A stretch of 14,810 nucleotides of DNA from contig JAPLBW010000138.1 of NCBI GenBank assembly GCA_026392555.1, forward strand, positions 1-14,810, written 5' to 3'. Shown here one piece after another: positions 1-7,363 of this stretch. Source of the DNA: Actinomycetota bacterium (GTDB lineage: Bacteria > Actinomycetota > Actinomycetes > UBA12327). The first letter of the stretch is position 1, and each line of letters starts with the position of its first letter. The position numbers were made by a program, and so were the translations under genes. The notes under the pieces are model-generated. The model made no database searches. It was not told the DNA's origin and saw only the letters and a list, made by a program, of their open reading frames with translations.

Positions 1-774
1 GCCATGTTGCAAGACATCGCAATCCTGACCGGCGGTCAGGTCATTTCTGAAGAAGTCGGCCTCAAGCTCGACACCACCGAGTTGGACTTGTTGGGTCGCG
101 CTCGCAAGGTCGTCGTGACCAAGGACGAGACCACCATCGTTGAAGGTTCGGGCGACGCCGAGCAGATCGCTGGGCGCGTGAACCAAATTCGTGCCGAGAT
201 TGAGAAGAGCGACAGCGACTACGACCGCGAGAAGCTGCAAGAGCGTTTGGCCAAGTTGGCTGGCGGCGTGGCAGTCATCAAGGCAGGAGCCGCAACTGAG
301 GTTGAGCTCAAGGAGCGCAAGCACCGCATTGAAGATGCTGTGCGTAACGCCAAGGCCGCTGTTGAAGAAGGCATCGTCGCCGGTGGTGGAGTTGCTCTCC
401 TGCAGGCGTCCAAGCTCGCATTCGAGAAGTTGGACTTGACCGGTGAAGAAGCCACGGGTGCTCGCATCGTGGAGATCGCTGTTGAAGCTCCGCTGAAGCA
501 GATCGCCATCAACGCTGGCCTCGAAGGCGGCGTCGTGGTTGAGCGCGTGCGTAACTTGCCTGCAGGTCACGGCTTGGACGCCTCGACCGGCGAGTATGTC
601 GACATGATCAAGGCGGGCATCATTGACCCAGCCAAGGTCACCCGCTCTGCCCTGCTCAACGCTGCATCGATTGCTTCGTTGTTCCTCACCACCGAGTGTG
701 TTGTTGCCGAGAAGCCCGAACGGGCTGGCGCTGCTGCACCTGGTGGCGACGAGATGGGTGGCATGGGCTTCTAG
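1..774 (+). CDS. groEL: Chaperonin GroEL (60 kDa), C-terminal part, 5' end outside window
   Basis: ATP-driven cytoplasmic folding chaperonin that works as a tetradecamer with GroES. The reading frame is open from base 1 (codon gcc), so the gene starts upstream; the 257 visible codons match roughly the last half of a ~540-residue GroEL. Recognisable blocks are AMLQDIAILTGGQVISEE, the apical-to-intermediate stretch with KLAGGVAVIKAGAATEVE, the equatorial GIVAGGGVALL segment, and DPAKVTRSALLNAASIASL. The tail ends in a short Gly/Met run (GGDEMGGMGF), the usual tail of the essential housekeeping paralogue, rather than the His-rich tail of actinobacterial GroEL1. That paralogue assignment is inference from the tail alone. 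A strong intrinsic terminator follows 17 bases after the stop. Nothing unusual was seen. Confidence 0.97.
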   Translation, partial: AMLQDIAILTGGQVISEEVGLKLDTTELDLLGRARKVVVTKDETTIVEGSGDAEQIAGRVNQIRAEIEKSDSDYDREKLQERLAKLAGGVAVIKAGAATEVELKERKHRIEDAVRNAKAAVEEGIVAGGGVALLQASKLAFEKLDLTGEEATGARIVEIAVEAPLKQIAINAGLEGGVVVERVRNLPAGHGLDASTGEYVDMIKAGIIDPAKVTRSALLNAASIASLFLTTECVVAEKPERAGAAAPGGDEMGGMGF

Positions 775-791
775 TCCACTCCCAGTTTGTG

Positions 792-830
792 GTTAAGGGA
801 TCAGCCCGCGTGGCTGGTCCCTTAACTTTT
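792..830 (+). terminator. Intrinsic terminator after groEL
   Basis: A 15-bp stem (792-806 with 812-826, one G-U wobble, otherwise perfect) closes a 5-base loop (807-811) and is followed by TTTT at 827-830. It lies just after the groEL stop and before the next gene on the same strand, so it should separate the two transcription units. Confidence 0.9.
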
Positions 831-857
831 GCCCTGACATCGGCGAAACGAGACAAT
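829..857 (+). promoter_or_regulatory. Possible promoter for the DUF4031 gene (leaderless)
   Basis: A -10-like hexamer GACAAT (852-857) ends 5 bases before the ATG at 863, and TTGCCC (829-834) lies 17 bases upstream of it. No Shine-Dalgarno sequence is visible before the ATG. Together with the terminator just upstream this suggests a new transcript starting at or next to the start codon. Hexamer matches are imperfect, so this is tentative. Confidence 0.35.
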
Positions 858-862
858 CAGCC

Positions 863-1126
863 ATGACCATCCTGGTTGATCCACCGAAGTGGCCCGCCCA
901 CGGAATGTTGTGGGGGCACCTGGTCAGTGATGAGTCATTAGATGAGCTGCATGCCTTTGCGCAGGGTCTGGGAATCCCCGAACGGGGATTTGATCGCGAT
1001 CACTATGACTTTCCCGAATCCAAACTAGAGGATCTCGTCGTAGCTGGTGCCCAGTTGGTTTCTTCGCACGAATTAATGACCCGTTTGATTGCCTCGGGGC
1101 TGCGTGCCCGTAAGACTCGAAGTTAG
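863..1126 (+). CDS. DUF4031 domain-containing protein
   Basis: Small (87 residues) soluble protein of the DUF4031 family, which is widespread in actinobacteria and has no established biochemical role that I know of. Family hallmarks are visible along the whole length: the N-terminal VDPPKWPAHGMLWGHLVSD block, the GFDRDHYDFPE block in the middle, and the C-terminal leucine/arginine-rich end (LMTRLIASGLRARK). The length is full for the family. The ATG at 863 has no clear ribosome binding site but sits just after a -10-like element, so a leaderless start is plausible. A damaged Rossmann reductase gene follows 46 bases downstream on the same strand and may be co-transcribed. The family assignment is from memory of conserved blocks; function is unknown. 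Confidence 0.85.
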   Translation: MTILVDPPKWPAHGMLWGHLVSDESLDELHAFAQGLGIPERGFDRDHYDFPESKLEDLVVAGAQLVSSHELMTRLIASGLRARKTRS

Positions 1127-1162
1127 TCTCGTAATCCAACATCACCGTTGGGGTTAATTGCT

Positions 1163-1167
1163 AGGAG
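1163..1167 (+). promoter_or_regulatory. Ribosome binding site fixing the GTG start at 1173
   Basis: AGGAG lies 5 bases before GTG 1173. It favours this start over the upstream in-frame TTG at 1158, which would add five residues ahead of a compact Rossmann N-terminus. Confidence 0.7.
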
Positions 1168-1172
1168 CAGAA

Positions 1173-1801
1173 GTGGAATTCACGATCGTCGGTGCAGGTC
1201 AGGTTGGTCGTTCGCTGGAGTCTGCGTTAACGACGCTGGGCCATCAAGTGCGGATGGCTCGTCGGGTTCCCGAGGCTCACAGCGAGGTAGCGCTCTCGGG
1301 TAGTGCGCAGGGATGCGACGCGGTCATCCTTGCTACTCCGTTTGTGGCTACTGGCGAGATTGTTCCGCAACTAGGAATAGGCCAGGCACAGCTAGTGATC
1401 GATGCGACTAACCCCTTTGGCCGTGCATGGCCGGCTGGTTTTAGTACCGCGGACTTTTCCAGCGGTGGTCAATTTGTTCAGTCCTTGATTCCGCAAGCGC
1501 ATGTGGTCAAGTGCTTCAACGTGATCGGCTATGAGCACAGTGCTTCAACGTCATCGGTTATGAACACCTGGATCGCCCACAGTTTGCAGGCGTTCCACCC
1601 TTCATGCCGGTATGTGGCAATGATGCGGAAGCCAAGGGGAGCGTTCTGGAGTTGGCCGCCAGCATGGGATTCGATGCTCACGACATTGGCGACATCAGCA
1701 AATCAGCGCTGGTGGAAAACATGGGATTGTTGTGGGGCGCGCTTCGGGACGTGAAGGGCAACCGAGAGTTTTCTTTTGGGCTGCTGAACGCCGGTCAGTG
1801 A
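1173..1801 (+). pseudogene. F420/NADP-dependent oxidoreductase-type Rossmann protein, frameshifted by a 29-bp duplication
   Basis: From GTG 1173 the frame begins MEFTIVGAGQVGRSLE, a dinucleotide-binding GxGxxG fold at residues 7-12, and continues with VIDATNPFG and FNVIGYEH, as in the NADP-oxidoreductase/coenzyme F420-dependent family (COG2085). After codon GAG-CAC (1533-1538) the frame runs into a nonsense tail ending at 1754. The expected C-terminus is in another frame and ends at TGA 1799-1801 with MPVCGNDAEAKGSVLELA, GFDAHDIGDI and ENMGLLWGALR. The cause is visible: 1510-1538 is repeated at 1539-1567, and 29 is not a multiple of three. Removing one copy gives a smooth 199-residue protein, the normal family length. 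The last 7 bases overlap the convergent membrane-protein gene. It may be a true pseudogene or an assembly error; substrate unknown. Confidence 0.85.
1510..1567 (+). repeat. 29-bp near-perfect tandem duplication inside the reductase gene
   Basis: Copies at 1510-1538 and 1539-1567 match at 26 of 29 bases. The three differences (copy positions 14, 20 and 26) all fall at third codon positions and are synonymous in the reductase frame (Val GTG/GTC, Gly GGC/GGT, Glu GAG/GAA). The second copy, not the first, is in frame with the conserved C-terminal half. Confidence 0.95.
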
Positions 1802-2325
1802 CTAATGAGGTCTTTGATTTCGGCGACTGCGGTGAGGAAGACCACGACTACAAGGACCAAAGCCACTTGCCGCTGGCGAGTCAGGGAATGGGCCAGGGCC
1901 GCAAGCCAAGTCGTCACCCCGCAAAGGACGATGATTCCGAAGTCGGCTCCGTAGGTCACCGAATCCAGGGTTGGGGTGATCAGATCGGCAATAAGCTCAC
2001 CGATCGAGGCGGAAAAGCCGACCAAGATCAGTGGCAGCACGATGGGAATGAACTTGAGGTAGGCGCCGAAGGACACCGGATGCGGCGAGGACAACCTGTG
2101 CGACAGGGCGAACGCAAAGAAGAAGGCAACGGATAAGCCCAAGACTGCCTCCCAGACGACAGCCACCAAGCCTGCCGGCGTGGTCACGACCTTTTCGTAG
2201 CGGACACCAATGATCAGCGCCTCAATGGTGATGGCGCCGTACAGCAGGTGCTCGATGTTTCGAGTGGTGTGAGACCAATTCAAGACCTTGGAATACCACG
2301 CGGGGCGAGTTGTTGAGATTGACAT
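1795..2325 (-). CDS. Small polytopic membrane protein, unknown function, coupled to XPB
   Basis: A 176-residue protein with about five predicted membrane helices (near residues 24-42, 51-75, 90-118, 128-147 and 153-172) and a short basic/aromatic N-terminus. I do not recognise the family. The ATG (2325-2323) directly follows the TAA of the XPB helicase gene with no base between them, and no Shine-Dalgarno sequence is apparent. Translation therefore probably depends on ribosomes finishing XPB. A loop between helices 3 and 4 contains acidic residues (GELIADLITPTLDS). The stop overlaps the 3' end of the convergent reductase pseudogene by 7 bases. The gene is last in the helicase operon; a membrane protein in this place is not something I can explain from known XPB biology. 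Confidence 0.75.
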   Translation of the reverse strand: MSISTTRPAWYSKVLNWSHTTRNIEHLLYGAITIEALIIGVRYEKVVTTPAGLVAVVWEAVLGLSVAFFFAFALSHRLSSPHPVSFGAYLKFIPIVLPLILVGFSASIGELIADLITPTLDSVTYGADFGIIVLCGVTTWLAALAHSLTRQRQVALVLVVVVFLTAVAEIKDLISH

Positions 2326-3984
2326 TTATTCAGCTTTCGGACTCAACACATCATCGGCGTCGATGATGCGGTAGGCGTATCCCTGTTCGGCAAGAAATCT
2401 TTGGCGGTGTGCAGCGAACTCAGCATCAACGGTGTCGCGGGAAACCACTGTATAGAAGCGTGCTCCACGGCCATCCGCTTTAGGACGCAAAATGCGCCCC
2501 AGACGTTGGGCTTCTTCTTGACGCGAACCGAAGGAACCAGAAACCTGAATCGCAACGTTTGCCTCGGGCAGGTCGATAGAGAAGTTAGCGACCTTTGACA
2601 CCACGAGGCAGGGCACTTCACCCGTGCGGAATGCCTCGTAGAGTCGCTCGCGCTCTTTGACGGGAGTCGAACCGTTAATGAGAGGGGCGCTCAGGGACTC
2701 ACTCAAACTGTCCAACTGGTCGAGGTATTGCCCAATCACCAAGACGTGGTCGTTGGCGTGTTCTTCGACCAAGGCTTGAACGATCTTTTCCTTCATCTTG
2801 GTCGTGGCCGCAAGGCGGTAACGCTCTTCGCGCTCGGCCGTTGCATAGACGATGCGCTCACGTTCGGGCAAGGTGACGCGTACTTCCACGCAGTCAGCCG
2901 GCGCAATGTAACCCTGGGCTTCGATGTCCTTCCAGGGTGCGTCATAACGCTTAGGGCCGATGAGAGAAAAGACATCGCCTTCGCGACCATCTTCACGCAC
3001 GAGCGTGGCCGTCAAACCCAGACGACGCTTGGACTGGATGTCGGCCGTGAAACGGAAGATAGGCGCGGGCAACAGGTGGACCTCGTCGTACATGATCAGG
3101 CCCCAGTCGTGCTCATCGAAAAGATCAAGGTGCGCGTACACGCCCTTCTTGCGGGTTGTCAGTACTTGATACGTAGCAATCGTGACCGGCTTGATTTCCT
3201 TTTTCGCGCCGGAGTACTCGCCGATCTCATCCTCGGTCAAGGTGGTGCGCTTGAGGAGTTCGCGTCGCCATTGGTGCGCCGACACGGTGTTGGTCACCAG
3301 GATCAAGGTGGTGGCTTTGGTCATGGCCATGGCAGCCGCGCCCACGATGGTCTTGCCTGCACCACAGGGCAGCACGACTACTCCGCTTCCACCGCTAGCA
3401 AAATTCTCTGCCGCTTCACGCTGGTAAGTCCGAAGTTCCCAATCATCTTGCACCAGCTCAATGGGATGAGATTGGCCGTCAACGTATCCGGCGAGGTCTT
3501 CAGCCGGCCACCCCAACTTCAGCAGGATCTGTTTAATCTGGCCACGCTCACTGGGATGCACGACGACGGTGTCTTCGTCAATGCGCTTGCCGATCAAGGG
3601 AATGATCTTTTTTGCGCGCAGGACTTCTTCGAGGACCGCGCGATCGGTTGATTCAAGGACCAGCCCATGGGCTGGGTGCTTGAGCAACTTCAAACGTCCG
3701 TAGCGGCCCATCGTGTCAGCAATGTCAATGAGCAATGCGTGCGGAACCGAGTAGCGCGAGTACTTCAGCAAAGAGTCGATGACTTGCTCGGCGTCGTGGC
3801 CGGCAGCGCGAGCGTTCCACAATCCCAATGGGGTGATGCGGTAGGTGTGGATGTGCTCAGGGGCGCGCTCGAGTTCGGCAAAGGGTGCAATTTCGTGACG
3901 GCACTCTTGAGACAGGGGGTGATCTACATCAAGCAACAAGGTCTTGTCGCTTTGCACAATGAGCGGTCCTTCGGTCATGCTCAC
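2326..3984 (-). CDS. Bacterial XPB-type DNA repair helicase (SF2)
   Basis: 3'-5' superfamily 2 DNA helicase/ATPase related to eukaryotic XPB and archaeal XPB/Bax1 helicases. Residues 1-150 form the N-terminal damage-recognition-like region. Walker A PCGAGKT is at ~206-212, the DEVH box at 300-303, motif III TAT at ~325-327, followed directly by the XPB-specific RED motif (330-332), and the arginine-finger motif QRLGRILRP at ~493-501. The 552-residue length matches mycobacterial XPB (about 540). The frame opens at GTG 3984, but ATG 3978 is preceded by AGGTG at a 5-base spacing and may be the real start. The upstream helicase-associated gene ends at 3981, so the two are translationally coupled. 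The role in actinobacterial repair is known only in part; cytoplasmic, acting on DNA. Confidence 0.95.
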   Translation of the reverse strand: MSMTEGPLIVQSDKTLLLDVDHPLSQECRHEIAPFAELERAPEHIHTYRITPLGLWNARAAGHDAEQVIDSLLKYSRYSVPHALLIDIADTMGRYGRLKLLKHPAHGLVLESTDRAVLEEVLRAKKIIPLIGKRIDEDTVVVHPSERGQIKQILLKLGWPAEDLAGYVDGQSHPIELVQDDWELRTYQREAAENFASGGSGVVVLPCGAGKTIVGAAAMAMTKATTLILVTNTVSAHQWRRELLKRTTLTEDEIGEYSGAKKEIKPVTIATYQVLTTRKKGVYAHLDLFDEHDWGLIMYDEVHLLPAPIFRFTADIQSKRRLGLTATLVREDGREGDVFSLIGPKRYDAPWKDIEAQGYIAPADCVEVRVTLPERERIVYATAEREERYRLAATTKMKEKIVQALVEEHANDHVLVIGQYLDQLDSLSESLSAPLINGSTPVKERERLYEAFRTGEVPCLVVSKVANFSIDLPEANVAIQVSGSFGSRQEEAQRLGRILRPKADGRGARFYTVVSRDTVDAEFAAHRQRFLAEQGYAYRIIDADDVLSPKAE

Positions 3985-6086
3985 ACCTGCTCGGTAGTTG
4001 GAAGTGAACCAGGGTCAAGAACTTCAACGCCGGCGATTCGACTGATGGTGAACGTGCGTACATCGCCGCCGCGATGGTCGTAGGCGGTGACTTGTCCGGC
4101 GTTGACGCGCACGGGGTCAATCATGTGCTCAACGGTCGACCCATTGCTGCTGGCATAACCGATACGCAAAGCCGCACCTTCGTCGATGGCGGCGCGCAAA
4201 ATGGAAACCGTCTTGGCTGGCGGCGTGCGCGGGGGCAGCGGTCGGGTGGGCAGGACTTCTTCAGTATTTATCCGGCCTTCGGTGTCTTCGCCGGATCGTA
4301 AAGCTTTGACGGCAGCGGCCAACAGTCGTTCGTTGGGCCCGGCTTCATCGCGGAGTCGAACCATGGGCCGGTGAGCTGTTGGCTGGCGACCCGTTCCGCG
4401 AGTAATGACCACGCCACCATCGGGGCCTTCGGCTGTGGGCGTCAATCCCATGGCGTGCAGCCGATCAATAACGTTGGTGGGTGATGCAGAAGACACCACC
4501 ACGCTGGGCGCAATGCGACGCAACATCAGTGACTGCGTCTCACTCGCGGCCATGACCGAATCCAGCAAGGTGTTGTCTTCGCATCGGATGTAGCAGGCCG
4601 CATTGCCGATGCGCAATTGACCATGACGCTTGGCCAAGTCCGCGATGGCGTATTCAAGAGGCTGCGGGACGGGCGTGCGCGAGAGTTGGGTGATGAAGTC
4701 CAAGATGGTGGCCGCGTCGCGACCTTGATCAAAACCGCGACGCAAACTGTTTTCACTAAATCGGAAAACTGTTGCACCCCCTGTTGATTCGATGTCAGCG
4801 AGAAGGGAAAGTTCTTTAGCCAACTCAGGCAAGAGCGGGCCGGGGGCAACCGCTGTCAGGTCTGGTTGCAAGATCACGTGGTCAACCGGTTGCGGAAGGC
4901 TAACTATGAGCGCGGAAACCACTAAGTCTTCGTCGTTGGTTCCTGCTGGGTCAGTGATGAGCTGGACGCCGTGAGGAGACAGTGCGCCAAGACCGGTGAC
5001 ACCAAGTGTTGCCGCCTCATGAGTGGTCCACATGATGAAGGCGTGCTTTGACGGATCAACCCGGCGTGGTCGTCGCCAGTCCAAACGCGCGATCAACGTG
5101 GCGTCGCTGACGGAGGTGTGTTCGGCCAGGCTTGCGAGCTCTTGTAAAACGGCGAGGCGCAACGAGATGCCGTAACTGCGCTCTAGGTCGGGCGACAGAG
5201 CAGCAAGTTTGTTGTCCTTGGAATCTCGTGCACCGACTAGTCCGGCAACGCGGTCGGTGAGTAGCCAAGCTCGAGCCAATGTCACCCATCGAGTGGCGGT
5301 ATCGCCTTGTTCCCACTCATCAAAGTTGGTCGTGGTGGTGAAGATGGAGTCGGCAGCACCATCGTTGGCAATCAAACCCGCGCTGTAAGCCGTTTCGACG
5401 AGCAGAGCCGCTGTGGTCGGGTCAACATCGAGCTCATCGGCAGTGCGAGCCAGGTCTCGCCCGCTCAATCCACCGGTGCGCAGTCCGTTGGGGGGCTGAG
5501 TCGTCCAGAGTCGACATAGGGCTTCGACTAAGCGCACGCTCTCCAACGCATTTTGCGCGGCAGAGATGGCGACTTGTTGCGGCGCTCGAACCACCGCGTC
5601 GGCGGGGTCATCGAGGATGGGTTGGGCCAATGCTGAATTGATGAACTCCTCAGATTGAGCCAGCAAGAGGTCGCGACATCCACGCACCATGGCGATGTAG
5701 GCGGGCAATCCCCATGTCAATCCGAGTTCGTGCAACTGGTCAAGAGTGCGCTTAATGCGATCGGGGTCTACGTGTGGTTCCCGTTCGGTGATCGCGGCGA
5801 TCACGTCGTCGGGGACGATGGGGTCATCGTGTTGTGCGGCAACGCAAGCAACGGCCAGAGAAAAAGCATTGAAGTGATCTAAGGCTCGCGCCATGGACGG
5901 TGCTCCGGTGGCTCGCGCAGCAAGGGCGCGTAAATCAGCCGGGACTGGATTGACCAAGTCTGGGCGCAGCCGCAGTAATTGGGCGAGGGCCTGATCATAG
6001 CGACGGCGCAGATCGTCAGCCAGGCTGCGCGGGCCGCCCTGCGTGGGTTCTGGCGAAATCGTCTCGGACGGCGTGGGCTTGGACAT
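3981..6086 (-). CDS. Helicase-associated domain protein with C-terminal WYL domain (XPB partner)
   Basis: A 701-residue protein of the actinobacterial helicase-associated family that lies upstream of XPB (the Rv0862c/Rv0861c arrangement in mycobacteria, from memory). The N-terminal ~180 residues are helical and Leu/Ala/Arg rich. A winged-helix-like stretch (GLSGRDLARTADELDV) lies near residue 206. A Helicase_C_3 (XPB/Ssl2-like) segment occupies about 397-545, including HVILQPDLTAVAPG. The C-terminus at about 627-690 (LRIGYASSNGST, IDPVRV, YDHRGGDVRTFTISRI) is a WYL domain, a fold that usually senses ligands or nucleic acid. I chose ATG 6086 because TAAGAT ends 7 bases before it; ATG 6113 with GAGG 6 bases upstream is an alternative, and TTG 6155 is unlikely. 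Its stop sits within 6 bases of the XPB start, so a joint complex is likely (inference). Confidence 0.85.
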   Translation of the reverse strand: MSKPTPSETISPEPTQGGPRSLADDLRRRYDQALAQLLRLRPDLVNPVPADLRALAARATGAPSMARALDHFNAFSLAVACVAAQHDDPIVPDDVIAAITEREPHVDPDRIKRTLDQLHELGLTWGLPAYIAMVRGCRDLLLAQSEEFINSALAQPILDDPADAVVRAPQQVAISAAQNALESVRLVEALCRLWTTQPPNGLRTGGLSGRDLARTADELDVDPTTAALLVETAYSAGLIANDGAADSIFTTTTNFDEWEQGDTATRWVTLARAWLLTDRVAGLVGARDSKDNKLAALSPDLERSYGISLRLAVLQELASLAEHTSVSDATLIARLDWRRPRRVDPSKHAFIMWTTHEAATLGVTGLGALSPHGVQLITDPAGTNDEDLVVSALIVSLPQPVDHVILQPDLTAVAPGPLLPELAKELSLLADIESTGGATVFRFSENSLRRGFDQGRDAATILDFITQLSRTPVPQPLEYAIADLAKRHGQLRIGNAACYIRCEDNTLLDSVMAASETQSLMLRRIAPSVVVSSASPTNVIDRLHAMGLTPTAEGPDGGVVITRGTGRQPTAHRPMVRLRDEAGPNERLLAAAVKALRSGEDTEGRINTEEVLPTRPLPPRTPPAKTVSILRAAIDEGAALRIGYASSNGSTVEHMIDPVRVNAGQVTAYDHRGGDVRTFTISRIAGVEVLDPGSLPTTEQV

Positions 6087-6093
6087 CCGCACT

Positions 6094-6099
6094 ATCTTA
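6094..6099 (-). promoter_or_regulatory. -10-like element before the helicase-associated gene
   Basis: On the minus strand TAAGAT ends 7 bases before ATG 6086, the spacing expected of a leaderless transcript. No good -35 hexamer was found, which is common for actinobacterial promoters of this type. It would drive the three-gene helicase operon. Confidence 0.35.
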
Positions 6100-6137
6100 C
6101 TCGCCCCGCTCATGTCCGGCCTCGGGTCGGTCTGGGC

Positions 6138-6170
6138 TATCCTGTGAGTCCGCAATAAACAGATCAGGGG
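6138..6170 (+). promoter_or_regulatory. Putative -10 and ribosome binding site of the cold-shock gene
   Basis: TATCCT (6138-6143) fits a TANNNT -10 element, and AGGGG (6166-6170) lies 6 bases before GTG 6177. The predicted leader is short, about 25-30 bases, unlike the long cold-responsive leaders of enterobacterial cspA. The -35 is not clear. Confidence 0.4.
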
Positions 6171-6176
6171 TGTGAC

Positions 6177-6557
6177 GTGCCAACCGGCAAGGTCAAGTGG
6201 TACGACGAGGAAAAAGGCTTCGGCTTCATCGCTAATGATGAAGGTGGCGACGTCTTCTTACATGAGTCTGCCCTGCCCGCTGGCGTCACGACGATCAAGC
6301 CCGGCACCAAGTTGGAATTTGGTGTGGCCGAAGGTCGACGTGGCGAACAAGCCTTGTCGGTGCGACTCCTTGAACCCTTGCCGTCAGTTTCAACAGGATC
6401 ACGTAAAGATCCTGATGACCTTGCCGCCATCTTGGAAGACTTGATCAAGTTGCTTGACGGTTTGGGCAATGACTTGCGTCATGGGCGACGACCCACGCCA
6501 GCACAGTCCGGAAAAATTGCCACCCTGCTTCGCGGCGTTGCTGACGACCTGGACTAG
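6177..6557 (+). CDS. Cold-shock domain protein with actinobacterial C-terminal extension
   Basis: Single-stranded nucleic-acid-binding RNA chaperone in the cytoplasm. Residues 1-66 are the cold-shock domain: GKVKWYDEEKGFGFI with RNP1 (KGFGFI, 13-18) and RNP2 (DVFLHES, 25-31). Residues 72-126 form an extension (DLAAILEDLIKLLDGLGNDL, then KIATLLRGVADDLD) that is helical in character. This makes it 126 residues instead of the ~67 of classical Csps; it resembles the mycobacterial Rv0871/CspB type of about 135 residues (from memory). The GTG start has AGGGG at a 6-base spacing. The gene is divergent from the helicase operon and convergent with mqnD, with which it shares the four bases CTAG across the two stop codons. 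Family is certain; the role of the extension is unknown. Confidence 0.95.
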   Translation: MPTGKVKWYDEEKGFGFIANDEGGDVFLHESALPAGVTTIKPGTKLEFGVAEGRRGEQALSVRLLEPLPSVSTGSRKDPDDLAAILEDLIKLLDGLGNDLRHGRRPTPAQSGKIATLLRGVADDLD

Positions 6558-7363
6558 TCAGCTAGTAGCGCATCAAACGCTGCAAGGCCTTCGGGACCCA
6601 GTCCTGCGCTGAATTGATTCACGTACAACGCGATGTGTGCTCGCTGAACATCCGCATCCATGTCATCTGCATGTTCGGCGACGTAGTCACGAGATTCGTC
6701 GGGGTTTTTCCACGCGTAGTTCACCGAATCAGCACACCACTGGGCCAAGGCATCAATTCCGTGCTCTGCCACCACATCATCGCGAGCCACGATGGCTCCC
6801 AGCGGGATGGGAAGCCCGGTTTGCTCCTCCCACCACTGTCCAAGGTCAACCATTTGATGCAGGCCAAAGCGCTCAAAGGTAAATCGAGCCTCATGGATGA
6901 CTAACCCGGCATCAAAGTCACCGTTGACGACCGCGGGCATGATGTCGCTAAACAAAACCTCGGTCACCTCACCAAATCCAGCGGGGAGATGGTGTTCTGC
7001 CCACTTGCGGGCGAGGCGATAAGCCGTCGAATGGAGCGAAGGAATGGCTAGCGATGCTCCCGCAAGGTCGGCTGCTGAAGTCTTAGCGCTGACGGAAAGC
7101 AAGAGCGGCCCGCAGTCATGTCCGACCGCGCCACCGGCGGGAACCAGGTGATAGCCCGCCTCGATCGCCAGTGGCAAAGCGGCAGAGGAGATTTTGAGGA
7201 GATCAAAACTGCGCTCGCTCACCCATTTACTCGTTAAGTGAATATCAGCGAAGGTCACCTGAAGTTTTGGTGCCTGCGGTAACAAGCCATGTGACCACGC
7301 GTGGAAGATAAACGTGTCGTTGGGACACGGCGAGTGCGCGATTGTCAGTGGTTGCGTGCTCAT
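6554..7363 (-). CDS. mqnD: 1,4-dihydroxy-6-naphthoate synthase MqnD
   Basis: Converts cyclic dehypoxanthinyl futalosine to 1,4-dihydroxy-6-naphthoate in the futalosine route to menaquinone. The 269-residue protein has the MqnA/MqnD periplasmic-binding-protein-like fold without a signal peptide, so it is cytosolic. Diagnostic features are SPCPNDTFIFHAW (11-23), the KISSAALPLA segment (58-66), VIHEAR (155-160) whose histidine 157 corresponds to the proposed catalytic histidine, and GLPIPLGAI (183-191). The ATG at 7363 overlaps the stop of mqnB as ATGA, so the two are translationally coupled and act in the same pathway two steps apart (MqnC, the radical SAM cyclase, is not in this window). Its stop overlaps that of the convergent cold-shock gene by 4 bases. 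Confidence 0.95.
   Translation of the reverse strand: MSTQPLTIAHSPCPNDTFIFHAWSHGLLPQAPKLQVTFADIHLTSKWVSERSFDLLKISSAALPLAIEAGYHLVPAGGAVGHDCGPLLLSVSAKTSAADLAGASLAIPSLHSTAYRLARKWAEHHLPAGFGEVTEVLFSDIMPAVVNGDFDAGLVIHEARFTFERFGLHQMVDLGQWWEEQTGLPIPLGAIVARDDVVAEHGIDALAQWCADSVNYAWKNPDESRDYVAEHADDMDADVQRAHIALYVNQFSAGLGPEGLAAFDALLAD

Noticed and set aside
1510..1567. The 29-bp repeat as an attachment site or mobile-element footprint
   Set aside because: The copies are adjacent with nothing between them, no integrase or transposase is nearby, and the differences follow codon wobble, so a coding-derived duplication explains it better.
1732..2136. 134-codon plus-strand frame after the reductase
   Set aside because: It is antisense to the membrane-protein gene, strongly hydrophilic and without recognisable motifs; the real reductase end is in another frame (TGA at 1799).
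2728..3651. 307-codon open frame on the plus strand
   Set aside because: It lies wholly antisense to XPB, whose motifs are unmistakable; the product is a Val/Asp/Gly-rich mirror frame without domain signals.
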